Positions 8,371 through 17,186 are shown, counted from the first letter of the stretch. The stretch is 64,000 nt of DNA from JAYVFR01 sp043772945 (GCA_043772945.1 JAYVFR010000007.1:34945-98944), one strand, 5' to 3'. Notes: generated by a model not told the origin, from the sequence alone. Program-made: numbers and translations.

Positions 8371-8847
8371 ATGGCTAATATATCTTTTCGGGATTTTTAT
8401 TCTACTAAAATCAATCACTTAACTCTGCAAGAAGCTTTAGACTTGCATTACAGGCTTAATCCCCAATTCACTCACTGGTCAAAATTCGATACAAAAACTG
8501 CACAATATATGATCAGAAATCATGACATTTCTCACGTGTTATTTGCTTGCGATACAACTTATCCTGGCGAGTATTGTGTGCAAACTTGGGTTAAATATGG
8601 TTGTAAACTTAATATAAAACCGACGCAAATTTTTGATTATCTATTTAACAAAGATTTAATCCAAATCGTTCTGCCATCCAAGCTTATTCAATATTTTCTA
8701 ACTCACATGAAAGATTTTTTCATTTTAAAAAAACTAGTTAAAAATCAAGCTAATCAAATGACCAAAAAATGGCAATATGGAAACGAGGAGAATTATATAA
8801 TTAAAACTATCGGTGAAATTAGAAAAGAATTCAATATTTTAGCGTAG
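8371..8847 (+). CDS. Coq4-family-like protein
   Basis: 158 aa. Residues 51-67 read HDISH, eleven residues, then E67, which is exactly the HDxxH-x11-E metal-ligand motif that defines Coq4, the ubiquinone-biosynthesis protein. Flanking residues VLFACDTTYPGE also resemble Coq4's VLFG...GE. It is much shorter than eukaryotic Coq4 but similar to bacterial versions. No other quinone gene is visible here, and such organisms usually lack respiration, so the substrate is unknown. Has its own promoter; its last 9 bases overlap the end of the convergent copB. Confidence 0.75.
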   Translation: MANISFRDFYSTKINHLTLQEALDLHYRLNPQFTHWSKFDTKTAQYMIRNHDISHVLFACDTTYPGEYCVQTWVKYGCKLNIKPTQIFDYLFNKDLIQIVLPSKLIQYFLTHMKDFFILKKLVKNQANQMTKKWQYGNEENYIIKTIGEIRKEFNILA

Positions 8848-10803
8848 CTTAAGTCTTTGAGCATTAATTGCTACAATTACAGAACTTAACGCCATTAACA
8901 ATCCAGCGACCGCAGGACTTACTGAAACACCATAACCATTTAATACACCCGCAGCTAGAGGAATAGTAATTATATTGTATCCAGAGGCCCACCATAGGTT
9001 TTGTTGCATTTTCAGATAGCTGGCTTTAGATAAATTAATTAGAACAGGAATGTCTTGGGGATTATTGTTGACTAGAATAATATCAGCCGTCTCAACCGCC
9101 ACATCAGTTCCAGCCCCAATTGCAATTGCCACATCACTTACCGCGAGGGCTGGTGCATCGTTAACACCATCACCCACCATACTAACCGTTGAGGATTTGT
9201 TTTTAAGACTGATAATAAAATCGCTTTTATCCTGTGGCTTGACCTCGGCTTTATACGAGTCTAAACCTAATTGATTAGATACTGACTTTGCTATATTCTC
9301 TGCGTCGCCAGTTAGCATAGATACTTTTATATTCATGTTATGCAAGTTTGAGATTGCTTGTTTAGAAACTTCCCGCACAGTATCACCTAGCACAATCATT
9401 GCTAGGACTAATTCGCCTTGTATTAAATACACAGTAGTTCCAATTTCTTTTGAGATTAGATTTTGAGGAATGACAAATTGTTTTTGTTTTAGATATGCCC
9501 CACTCGCTACCAGATATTTTTTTTGGTCTACCGTCCCTTCTATTCCAATTCCTGGCAGTGATAAAACATCAGAAACTTGGATTCTATTTTTTGTAAGGCT
9601 CTGGAGAGCTGTTGCCACAGGATGCTCAGAACTTGACTCAATTGAAGCAATAATAGTTGCTAAATTCTCATCATTTTGGTCTTTGGCATATTTTATTTCG
9701 GTAGGAACAAAAACACCATCTGTTAATGTACCAGTTTTATCAAAAATAATATTAGTAATTTTACGGGCCGATTCAAAAGCCTGGCGATTACGAATTATCA
9801 AACCGTTTTGGGTCGCAATGCTGGTGGTTCTAGCCACTACAAGTGGAATTGCCAAACCAAGAGCGTGCGGGCAAGCAATAACTAGCACAGTAACTGCATG
9901 AGCTAGAGCAAAAGCTATTCCTTTAGGATCAAAATAATTCCAATACACAAAAGTAAACCCAGCAACACTAATTGCAATTAGAGTCAGATACATTGCCGCT
10001 GTATCGCTTAGAGTCTGAAGTTTTGATTTACTAGTTTGAGCCGACATAACAAGGGCAGAAACTTGTGCTAAAAAAGTATTTTCACCTGTTTTTTCTATAA
10101 TCACATCAAAAGCACTTTGTTGATTCTGGGAACCACCAATAACTAAATCACCAATACCTTTTTCAATTGGTTTAGATTCTCCTGTAACCATTGACTCATT
10201 TATAGTTGAATTACCTGATGTAATTCTGGCATCTGCTGGGATTTTTTCAAATGGTTTGATTAAAACTCTATCACCCACAACCAAATTTGCAATTTCAACT
10301 TCAATCGTGTTGCTGTTATCTATATATTTGTGTGCAGATTTTGGGAGCAATGCTGCTAATTTGGATAATGAGCTTGAGGCTCCTTCACTAGTTTTCATTT
10401 CTAGCCAATGCCCAAAAAGCATAACGGATATTAACGTAGCAAGCTCAAACCAAAACGGTTCACCTTCAAGCCCAAACACAGTGGCAATAGAATAAATATA
10501 GGCTGTCGTAATAGCAACCCCAACTAAAGTCATCATACCAGGTTTTTGGTGCTTAAGTTCGTTAACTAATCCTTTCAAAAAAGGCCTACCGCCAATATAA
10601 AACAATATACTAGATAAAATTGCCAATATGTACTGCTGTCCAGGATAGACAAATGTAGGGGTCTTACGTATCATACCTATAAAATCCGACCCAATAATTA
10701 TAATAATAACTAATGGTAAAGTATTAAAAAACAGCTTTTTGAACATTGTCGCATGACCCATATGTCCCATGGAATTATGTTGCAAGTGATTTGTCATATA
10801 CAT
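8839..10803 (-). CDS. copB: CopB-type heavy-metal P-type ATPase
   Basis: P1B-type ATPase, predicted to export copper or silver across the cytoplasmic membrane. Eight membrane helices; actuator TGES at 207-210; the metal-selective CPH (311-313) in place of CPC; phosphorylation loop DKTGT (355-359); SSEHPVA in the N-domain; GDGVNDAPAL hinge. CPH and the absence of a ferredoxin-like HMA domain point to the CopB subgroup (Cu2+/Ag+), helped by a His/Met-rich N-terminus (NHLQHNSMGHMGH). 654 aa, normal. The box TATACTAGGTTT upstream is shared with the csoR promoter. ATG at 10803 or two codons later. Confidence 0.93.
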   Translation of the reverse strand: MYMTNHLQHNSMGHMGHATMFKKLFFNTLPLVIIIIIGSDFIGMIRKTPTFVYPGQQYILAILSSILFYIGGRPFLKGLVNELKHQKPGMMTLVGVAITTAYIYSIATVFGLEGEPFWFELATLISVMLFGHWLEMKTSEGASSSLSKLAALLPKSAHKYIDNSNTIEVEIANLVVGDRVLIKPFEKIPADARITSGNSTINESMVTGESKPIEKGIGDLVIGGSQNQQSAFDVIIEKTGENTFLAQVSALVMSAQTSKSKLQTLSDTAAMYLTLIAISVAGFTFVYWNYFDPKGIAFALAHAVTVLVIACPHALGLAIPLVVARTTSIATQNGLIIRNRQAFESARKITNIIFDKTGTLTDGVFVPTEIKYAKDQNDENLATIIASIESSSEHPVATALQSLTKNRIQVSDVLSLPGIGIEGTVDQKKYLVASGAYLKQKQFVIPQNLISKEIGTTVYLIQGELVLAMIVLGDTVREVSKQAISNLHNMNIKVSMLTGDAENIAKSVSNQLGLDSYKAEVKPQDKSDFIISLKNKSSTVSMVGDGVNDAPALAVSDVAIAIGAGTDVAVETADIILVNNNPQDIPVLINLSKASYLKMQQNLWWASGYNIITIPLAAGVLNGYGVSVSPAVAGLLMALSSVIVAINAQRLKLR

Positions 10804-10843
10804 TATTTTTAAAAAATTGAATACGGACTAGACGTGGTAAACA

Positions 10844-10882
10844 TATACTAGGTTTGTCAATCAAACAAATATCGTGTAGTAT
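10844..10882. promoter_or_regulatory. copB/kinase-like intergenic promoter region with CsoR-like box
   Basis: On the plus strand TTGTCA (10854-10859), 17 bases, TAGTAT (10877-10882) precede the ATG at 10897 with a leader of only about 7 bases. On the minus strand a TTGACA (10860-10855) faces copB, without a convincing -10. TATACTAGGTTT at 10844-10855 matches 11 of 12 bases of the sequence over the csoR -10, suggesting shared control by CsoR (inference). Confidence 0.55.
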
Positions 10883-10896
10883 TTAGTTATTAAAAT

Positions 10897-11874
10897 ATGA
10901 TTAAAAATGAATTATTAAAAAAAGCAAATGAGAAATCTAATTTAAATTCGATTAACTTAAATACTCCCGAGAATCCCCAGCAAACAGTGATTGCATTTTT
11001 AGCTTCCCAACTAATAGAGAGTTTTAACAAAGGCATGACTGTCAGTCTAACGAATGGTTTTTCTGTACCTATAAAAAATAGAGCTGGGTTTGCTATATTC
11101 ACTCCATTTGGTGGTAGCTATTCTAAAGTTTGGATTAAAACTGGCTTTGAAATTTCAGATGAAATAAAAAAAATGGGGGAAATTAATAAAAACAAATATC
11201 CTGGCGTTACTAATTTATTTACAATGCCCTTATTTGTTGGCCCAAAAGCACAATCACAAGAAGGGAAATTCATTTGTTATCCTTTTGTAGCAGGCAAAGA
11301 ATTAGAATATGTAAGAAGTTCTTTAACTGACATGGAGCAAATTCAAATTGAAGATGAGATAATTTCTAAAATACAAGCTCTTCATTCTATAGGCCTTTTT
11401 TTAACTGATACAAACGTTACTTTAGGATCAAATATAATTATTACAGATAACACTGCAAAAACCCAATTACCTCAAAAACAACGAACAGCATTTATTGATT
11501 TTGCAAGTTTAGAAGAAGGATTTACCTTATCAAAAGAGAGATTAGATTTGCAACAAGTCAAAGTAGAGTTAGAATTTGTGTTGAGTAGTTATATTTTTCA
11601 AGATCTCCAGAAACCTCTCGCTGATTCTAACCTTTCTCAAAAATCCATGAGATTACTAAGTTTTTTAAATAAACTCTTAGACTCAGAGTCAAAACACAAC
11701 TTCCTAGCTTCTGAGTTTTTGGGAACTATTCAATTACCAGGATTCCTTTCAGTAAGCCAGACATCTACAATCTTAGCGCGTTTTAAACAAGGTTTTACAA
11801 TTGATACATTAAGAAAAATCCACCAAGACATTTATAATCAAAATCAATTAGAACAGCAAAAGCTAGGTTACTAA
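10897..11874 (+). CDS. Putative degenerate protein-kinase-fold protein
   Basis: 325 aa, not firmly recognised. The order of features suggests a kinase/aminoglycoside-phosphotransferase fold: a candidate ATP-binding Lys in KVWIKTG (K81), a hinge-like YPFVAGKELEYV (128-139), a catalytic-loop-like ALHSIGLFLTDTN (161-173, D171, N179) and a DFG-like FIDFA (199-203). The HxD histidine is replaced by Leu and the Asn is three residues too far, so it may be inactive or a different enzyme. Transcribed divergently from copB with a near-leaderless promoter. Confidence 0.7.
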   Translation: MIKNELLKKANEKSNLNSINLNTPENPQQTVIAFLASQLIESFNKGMTVSLTNGFSVPIKNRAGFAIFTPFGGSYSKVWIKTGFEISDEIKKMGEINKNKYPGVTNLFTMPLFVGPKAQSQEGKFICYPFVAGKELEYVRSSLTDMEQIQIEDEIISKIQALHSIGLFLTDTNVTLGSNIIITDNTAKTQLPQKQRTAFIDFASLEEGFTLSKERLDLQQVKVELEFVLSSYIFQDLQKPLADSNLSQKSMRLLSFLNKLLDSESKHNFLASEFLGTIQLPGFLSVSQTSTILARFKQGFTIDTLRKIHQDIYNQNQLEQQKLGY

Positions 11875-11925
11875 TAATTTTAAAAAAATGCTACTTCTGA
11901 AAGGCTGTTTCTGGGTTTTTAATAA

Positions 11926-12087
11926 TCTTTTGTGAATATTCTCTTGACAATAAATTTTGATCATTACCTTTATCAAATAATAAATCAAGCATCAGAAAAT
12001 AATGATTTTGCAACTGCTGATTTGTTAACCAAGTTTTTGGAGGAACACCAGCAAATGCAATGGTTTATTAAATCATCAATTGAGTAG
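11926..12087 (+). pseudogene. Remnant of a Dps gene (C-terminal ~50 codons)
   Basis: The frame closed by TAG at 12085-12087 encodes NDFATADLLTKFLEEHQQMQ followed by WFIKSSIE, which matches the C-terminal helix of Dps (E. coli ends [25 protein letters not shown]). The frame is blocked by TAA at 11923, and nothing Dps-like precedes it, so the first two thirds of the gene are lost. An intact Dps-like gene is at 57490-57939. The rest of the 338-base gap (11875-12212) holds a short coding-like stretch near 12150-12237 (reading KELAYVVASLKEGRMK) that overlaps the next gene and that I cannot place. Confidence 0.7.
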
Positions 12088-12212
12088 AATCATAATATAT
12101 TTCCGCAATAACGCGTTTTTTTTATCACCAAAACTATAAGGTTTAAACAAAATCTAAAGAGCTAGCTTATGTTGTTGCTTCTTTAAAAGAAGGGAGAATG
12201 AAACCGCATAAT

Positions 12213-12971
12213 CTATTTAAGAGTTTCGTGGATTAATTCAACCCACACAGCATAGCCTGCCGCCGAAGGGTGGTATTTATCAACTCCAAAATATCGCTTG
12301 GGATTATTAGCAAACGGTTCTCTAGCTCCGTTATAAATATCTACGATTTGATAACCAGATTCCGTTACTATATTTTTAATAATCTCATTTAGTACCTGTT
12401 CTCGCTGACTAAGGATATAATTAAGTGGTGGTAATAAAATTGGACTTGTTATAAAATCAGGTATACTTAGCCAAATAACCTGCTTGGCCTTATTATGAAG
12501 CTGATTAGCTAAAGTCTCAACCGACGCCTGGAATTCAGAAGGTTTAGTATTGCCTGTAATGTCATTTGCTCCGATTGAAACCATTACTAGATCAACAGGT
12601 TCGAAATCTAATTGATGTTTTAAAACCTCATTAATTTTTACTCCACTAACAGCACGATTTTCAAAACTCCAATTTTGGTCTTTTAAATCTGGATTAGTTA
12701 ATAGGTATTGATATCCAAAACTCTTTTCGACTGAATCCGTTCCTTGACCTAAAGCTGTACTATCTCCTAAAACCACTACCCGAAAAATTGATTTTTGGTC
12801 GGGAAAGGGTGTATGGTATATTACTCCTGGATTACTCGGAGGGGAAGTTGGAGAATAATAAGTAGCCCAAAACACAGGCCAGACTAATATTGCCAAAATA
12901 TACAGCGGCACTGTGATCAAAAAACTTTTGAGTATTATTTGTAGTGACTCTAGTTTAAACAAATCTATCAT
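12213..12971 (-). CDS. Membrane-anchored SGNH/GDSL-family hydrolase
   Basis: Esterase/acyl-hydrolase fold. From the ATG at 12971 (a TTG 60 bases upstream is less likely) the protein has a membrane helix at about 15-38 and then block I VVVLGDSTALG (Ser71), block II with Gly in NRAVSGVKI, block III SIGANDITGN, and block V VDKYHPSAAGYAVW with the Asp-His pair. All four catalytic blocks are intact. 252 aa, extracytoplasmic side. It may trim acyl or acetyl groups from surface glycans; no substrate can be read from the neighbours. Confidence 0.88.
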   Translation of the reverse strand: MIDLFKLESLQIILKSFLITVPLYILAILVWPVFWATYYSPTSPPSNPGVIYHTPFPDQKSIFRVVVLGDSTALGQGTDSVEKSFGYQYLLTNPDLKDQNWSFENRAVSGVKINEVLKHQLDFEPVDLVMVSIGANDITGNTKPSEFQASVETLANQLHNKAKQVIWLSIPDFITSPILLPPLNYILSQREQVLNEIIKNIVTESGYQIVDIYNGAREPFANNPKRYFGVDKYHPSAAGYAVWVELIHETLK

Positions 12972-13070
12972 ATAAGTAAATTGGTTTTGGATTAAGAGAA
13001 ATGTCAAATAATTGATAAACTTCCACAACAATAAAATCTAGAGAAGCTGAATTGTTACTAACAAATTAAT

Positions 13071-13105
13071 TTGACTAAAATATTATTTATACCTATACAC
13101 TAGGT
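13071..13105 (+). promoter_or_regulatory. csoR promoter with overlapping operator-like inverted repeat
   Basis: TTGACT (13071-13076), 17 bases, TATACA (13094-13099). The inverted repeat ACCTA-N5-TAGGT (13091-13105) covers the -10, resembling known CsoR operators in having CCTA/TAGG arms. TACACTAGGTTT (13096-13107) recurs with one mismatch beside copB. Confidence 0.65.
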
Positions 13106-13123
13106 TTAAGGTTTAATAAATTT

Positions 13124-13396
13124 ATGGAACAATCAACTAAAAAAACTAATCAGGAAAAAGCACTAAAACTAGCTAAGCAAGCCAATGGAACATTACAAAA
13201 AGTTATGCTAATGATAGAAGAGGATAGGTATTGTCCTGAAATCATTCAACAATTAGAAGCTGTAAAAGGGCTACTTAAAAGCGCAAAACGAGAACTGCTT
13301 CAAGGACACTTGAATCACTGCCTTGAAAAAAATATAATTGAGAATAGAGACAAAACTGTTAAGGAACTAATCAAGATATATAACTTAAATCAATAA
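13124..13396 (+). CDS. csoR: Copper-sensing repressor, CsoR family
   Basis: All-helical DUF156 regulator of 90 aa. The Cu(I) ligands of CsoR are present with exact spacing: Cys37 (in RYCPEI), His62 and Cys66 (in GHLNHC), 25 and 4 residues apart as in Mycobacterium CsoR (36/61/65). This favours copper over the formaldehyde or nickel branches. Lies 4 bases before the CDF exporter, clearly one operon. Likely autoregulated through the repeat over its own -10, and possibly controls copB. Confidence 0.92.
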   Translation: MEQSTKKTNQEKALKLAKQANGTLQKVMLMIEEDRYCPEIIQQLEAVKGLLKSAKRELLQGHLNHCLEKNIIENRDKTVKELIKIYNLNQ

Positions 13397-13400
13397 AACT

Positions 13401-14321
13401 ATGCCCGAAAAACACAACCACGAAAAACACTCACATAATCATGACAATCATAATCATGGATTAAGTAAAAACATTCTACTATCTTTTATTCTAAATACAA
13501 CATTTGCTTGCATAGAGCTTACAGGTGGAATAATCACAAATTCACAAGCTATAATTTCAGATTCTATTCATGATTTTGGTGACAGTATCTCTCTTGGCTT
13601 AAGTTATTTTTTAGAAAAAAAATCCACCGCTGGTAGAACTGAAGAATTTAATTATGGAACTCGGCGACTAAGCCTTTTATCAGGCCTAATAAGTGGTTGT
13701 ATTTTAATATCTGGTAGTATTGTAATAATTATTAGTTCTATTCCTCGATTGGTAAATCCTGAAAAAATTAATTTTCAAGGTGTAATCTGGATAGCCCTTT
13801 TTGGAGTTGTTGTAAATGGTATGGTTTACCTAAAAAATAGAAAAGAAGAAAGTCTAAATGGAAAAATGGTGAGCTGGCACTTTTTGGAAGATGCCCTTGG
13901 CTGGATTGCGGTTTTAATATCTGGAATTATAAATCTTTTTGTTAATTTACCAATTCTAGATTCAAGTTTAGCTATTGCAATTGCTTTTTTTACTCTCTAT
14001 AGAGTAACTCAAAATTTAATTAAAATTTATAATGTTTTCATGCAAAAATCCCCAAAAGACTTTGATAGAGTAAACTTCGAAAAATTAATTAACGATGATC
14101 CTAATATTTTAACCTATCATGACTTGAATATTTGGTCGCTTGACGGACAGAAGCATATTTTATCTGTACATCTAGTTTTGAAAGAAAATACAGCTAATCA
14201 ACAAATTAATATACTTAAAGACGCTTTAAATCACAATTTAGAAAAACTTAATGTTAATCATTGTACAATTGAAACTGAATTTAAAAGTGATAACTGTCAT
14301 AAGAAATACTTAGAAAATTAG
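13401..14321 (+). CDS. Cation diffusion facilitator (CzcD/ZitB-like)
   Basis: Proton-coupled divalent-metal exporter. A His-rich cytoplasmic N-terminus (HNHEKHSHNHDNHNHG, residues 5-20) precedes six membrane helices. The metal site in TM2 (SDSIHDFGD) and TM5 (WHFLEDALGW) is intact. The C-terminal cytoplasmic domain (LTYHDLNIWSLDG...) is of the dimerising CDF type. 306 aa, normal. Downstream of csoR in the same operon. Zn/Co are the usual substrates of the family; pairing with CsoR hints at a broader metal response. Confidence 0.92.
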   Translation: MPEKHNHEKHSHNHDNHNHGLSKNILLSFILNTTFACIELTGGIITNSQAIISDSIHDFGDSISLGLSYFLEKKSTAGRTEEFNYGTRRLSLLSGLISGCILISGSIVIIISSIPRLVNPEKINFQGVIWIALFGVVVNGMVYLKNRKEESLNGKMVSWHFLEDALGWIAVLISGIINLFVNLPILDSSLAIAIAFFTLYRVTQNLIKIYNVFMQKSPKDFDRVNFEKLINDDPNILTYHDLNIWSLDGQKHILSVHLVLKENTANQQINILKDALNHNLEKLNVNHCTIETEFKSDNCHKKYLEN

Positions 14322-14330
14322 GAAAGTCTT

Positions 14331-14597
14331 ATACTATTTTAAGCATATTTAGATAATATCAAAACTAAAACTGGCAAAACTAGTGGGGATTGCATTAATC
14401 TTGCTACCGCAAACAGTTTGTTTGACAACCTAAATTTAAAAGCAAAACAAATTATTGACTGGCTAAAAGCTAATTTTGATTTGGGATAGGGGCATTAAAT
14501 AGCAATTATAGAAGTTTTGAAACAAAAAGGCTTAATAAGTTTGCCTAAAAGTAAAAAACAAATTCTTTTATTGAAATTAAAAAGTAATCCAACTTAA
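14331..14597 (+). pseudogene. DUF4287-like gene killed by three in-frame stops
   Basis: A single frame from 14331 to the TAA at 14595-14597 reads LF*AYLDNIKTKTGK..., ...KQIIDWLKANFDLG*GH*IA, then IIEVLKQKGLISLPKSKK. This follows the DUF4287 pattern (FQAYLDNIKAKTGKT ... IVAWLK..FGLGHGHA). Stops are at 14340 (TAA, expected Gln), 14487 (TAG) and 14496 (TAA). There is no frameshift, so decay has been by substitution only and looks recent. It fills the gap between the CDF and DUF305 genes. Confidence 0.8.
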
Positions 14598-14607
14598 AAT
14601 AAAATAT

Positions 14608-15765
14608 ATGACACAAAATAAAACAACTAAAACTGTGCTTTTAACCTACCTTTCTTATCTTTCACTATTTGTTGGTTCTGCTTTTATATCTGGAGCAATC
14701 GTGCACACGGGTAATATTTCAGAGCTTGGTAAATACGTCGTTATTGGAATTATAGGCATCTCCATGTTTATAGGTGGATCCTTTGTTCAAGAATCTATTC
14801 TGAATACTAGCAATCTTAAAGAAGAAGGAGTGGCAAAATTCTTTCTATTCTCGCTCATGCTTTCAATTGGTATCGGTATGATTAGCGGTGGAACTCAACA
14901 TTTTAGTGATTTTCCTATTTATTCTAGCTATCTAATTCCAATTGGATTTATTTTATCATATTTTGCATTTTTACTTAAAAATAACTTTGGATTTACAAAA
15001 AATTTATTAATTTCTGGTAGTCTTTTGATTTTAATTGCTGGTCTTGGCTTTTTAGGTTTAAATACTTATGCCAAAAACTTAACTGAACAAATAGCTAAAG
15101 ATAAAGCGGCACTTTGTACTAAAACTTCATTTAATCCTTTCTTAATAAATGCACAAGCAAGTGCAGGTCATGATGAGCAAATAAATTGTGATACTAAAAC
15201 AGAGCAAAAAATTGTTTCTAAACCTATGATGCACGATATGGATTCAATGGTAACTGATGATAAAAGCTTTTTAGAAAACATGATTCCACACCACATTGAA
15301 GCAATAAATACCTCTAAAATTATTATTCAATCTACTAAAGATACTGAATTAAAGACTTTTGCGACCGCAGTTATTTCAGATCAAAACAAAGAAGTAGAAA
15401 TGATGAAAACTTTATATAAATCCCTCACAAAAAACGATTATAAAGACAACGGATTATATGAACCAATGATGACAAAGATGAATTCAATGATGGATATAGA
15501 TCTTGACAAAGCCTATATAAAAGGAATGATCGAACATCACGAGGGAGCTATCGAAATGGCAAAAAAAGTTTTATCAATTACTAAGTTAAGTGATATTAAA
15601 ATTCTAGCAAACAGTATCGTTACAAACCAAACCAAAGAAGTTGAAAAGCTAAATGGATGGTTAGAAACTAAATTTATATCAGCTCCCACCACCATTATTC
15701 AGTCAATTTCAACCTCATCAAGTGGTAAAATAATGATAGATTCAGACGGGCACATGAATCATTAG
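14608..15765 (+). CDS. Membrane protein with C-terminal DUF305 domains
   Basis: 385 aa. The first ~155 residues form about five membrane helices. A linker with Cys and Met (DMDSMV) leads to two ferritin-like DUF305 repeats: FLENMIPHHIEAINTSKII (about 220-275) and YIKGMIEHHEGAIEMAKKV (about 305-360), each with the paired-His motif, ending in a His/Met tail (MIDSDGHMNH). DUF305 proteins are common in copper-resistance clusters, and this one follows csoR-CDF with copB nearby, so a periplasmic metal-binding role is likely (inference). Confidence 0.88.
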   Translation: MTQNKTTKTVLLTYLSYLSLFVGSAFISGAIVHTGNISELGKYVVIGIIGISMFIGGSFVQESILNTSNLKEEGVAKFFLFSLMLSIGIGMISGGTQHFSDFPIYSSYLIPIGFILSYFAFLLKNNFGFTKNLLISGSLLILIAGLGFLGLNTYAKNLTEQIAKDKAALCTKTSFNPFLINAQASAGHDEQINCDTKTEQKIVSKPMMHDMDSMVTDDKSFLENMIPHHIEAINTSKIIIQSTKDTELKTFATAVISDQNKEVEMMKTLYKSLTKNDYKDNGLYEPMMTKMNSMMDIDLDKAYIKGMIEHHEGAIEMAKKVLSITKLSDIKILANSIVTNQTKEVEKLNGWLETKFISAPTTIIQSISTSSSGKIMIDSDGHMNH

Positions 15766-15791
15766 TTTTTTTTGCTAGGCCAATTATTTTC

Positions 15792-15820
15792 TTGACTTGT
15801 TTTAGGTTTTTAGATTTTAA
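15792..15820 (+). promoter_or_regulatory. Probable glyA promoter
   Basis: TTGACT (15792-15797), 17 bases, TTTTAA (15815-15820), 21 bases before the ATG. Confidence 0.45.
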
Positions 15821-15841
15821 TCTTAGGTAACTAATTTTAAT

Positions 15842-17155
15842 ATGAATCAAATTTCAACCCTTACTAAAAAAGAATTTAATCGTCAGAAAGACACACTCAA
15901 TTTAATCGCCAGCGAGAACTATCCATCCCCCAAAACACTAAATTTACTTGGCAGTGTTTGGAGCAACAAGTATGGAGAAGGTTACCCAGGAAAAAGATAT
16001 TACGCTGGAAATCAATATACAGATGAGCTTGAAACTTTTGCTAATTCTAAGGCCCTCGAAATTTTTGATCTGGATAATAAGTATGGAGTAAACTTGCAAG
16101 TTTTATCGGGCTCTCCTGCAAATTCAACAGTTTATTTGAGTATTTTGGAACAGGGAGACACTATCATGAGTTTGAATTTAGCTAGCGGAGGGCATCTATC
16201 TCATCTTCATTCAACTTCTAACTGGGGCAAGTTTTTTAAGCTTCTAAATTATGATTTAAAAGAGGTTGTAAACCTTAACGGTCAAAGATCTTATAATATA
16301 GATATTGAAGATTACACTAACAAATTAGAAGATTATAAACCTCGTCTTGTAATTCTAGGCTTTTCATCATATACCCAAAAATACGAATTTAGTGAATTAA
16401 TCAAGCTTGCTCATCTTAGCGGAAGTCTTGTCCTTGCTGATATTGCTCACATTAATGGATTGGTGGCTTGTGGACTCCACTCTTCACCGTTTCTTGGAAA
16501 AGAAGATATTGAGAGAGCGGATTTTGTCTCAATGACAACTCATAAAACTCTCAGAGGACCACGGGGGGCTATGCTTTTTGCTAAAAATACTTTACCAGAA
16601 TATGTAGAAATTAACACTAAAGCCAAATCTCTAATTGAGATGGTGAATAGAACTATCTTTCCAGGGACTAGTGGAGGACCTCACTTTCAACAAATTGCAG
16701 CTGTAGCTCAAAGCTGCCTCGAGATATTAGGTGAAGAAAAGTATCCTGATAAAGTAAGTTTTAAAACTTATTCTCAAAACGTTCTAGATAACACTAAATC
16801 TCTTGAAAATGGTCTAGGTGATAATGGTCTTAAAGTTATTTCTCCAACCCAAAACCATCTTTGCCTCATCAAACTTCCAAACAGCCTTGATAGTTTAGAA
16901 TTTCAGCAAGAATTAGAAAGCTTAGGAATTATCACCAACCGTAATTCAATTCCATTTGACACCCGCTCACCTTATCGCCCTTCAGGAATGAGATTTGGAA
17001 TGAGTGCTCTGACCAGTCGGGGAATTAGCTCCCAAGACTCATATAATCTAGGATCTCTAATCGGACAAATTGCCAACAAACAAATCTCTCCCGAAGAAAT
17101 AAAAAATAAAACTCGAGAAATTTTAAAAAAATTAAATTGGTATTACACTTTCTAA
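15842..17155 (+). CDS. glyA: Serine hydroxymethyltransferase
   Basis: PLP enzyme interconverting serine and glycine with one-carbon transfer to tetrahydrofolate. The N-terminal LNLIASENYPSP, GEGYPGKRYYAGNQY, the PLP-lysine segment TTHKTLRGPRGAML and PGTSGGPH are all present. 437 aa against about 415 usual. No other folate gene is in the window. Followed 31 bases later by tyrS, possibly co-transcribed. Confidence 0.97.
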   Translation: MNQISTLTKKEFNRQKDTLNLIASENYPSPKTLNLLGSVWSNKYGEGYPGKRYYAGNQYTDELETFANSKALEIFDLDNKYGVNLQVLSGSPANSTVYLSILEQGDTIMSLNLASGGHLSHLHSTSNWGKFFKLLNYDLKEVVNLNGQRSYNIDIEDYTNKLEDYKPRLVILGFSSYTQKYEFSELIKLAHLSGSLVLADIAHINGLVACGLHSSPFLGKEDIERADFVSMTTHKTLRGPRGAMLFAKNTLPEYVEINTKAKSLIEMVNRTIFPGTSGGPHFQQIAAVAQSCLEILGEEKYPDKVSFKTYSQNVLDNTKSLENGLGDNGLKVISPTQNHLCLIKLPNSLDSLEFQQELESLGIITNRNSIPFDTRSPYRPSGMRFGMSALTSRGISSQDSYNLGSLIGQIANKQISPEEIKNKTREILKKLNWYYTF

Positions 17156-17186
17156 AAAAACTCTATCTAAAAAATTAAACTCTTTT

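Noticed and set aside
9470..9901. 143-aa plus-strand ORF
   Set aside because: Lies wholly antisense to the well-supported copB; shadow of its codon pattern.
11890..12065. Minus-strand frame opposite the dps relic (ending NPETAFQK)
   Set aside because: It looks partly protein-like but has no usable start, and the opposite strand gives a clear Dps C-terminus, so it is taken as the shadow.
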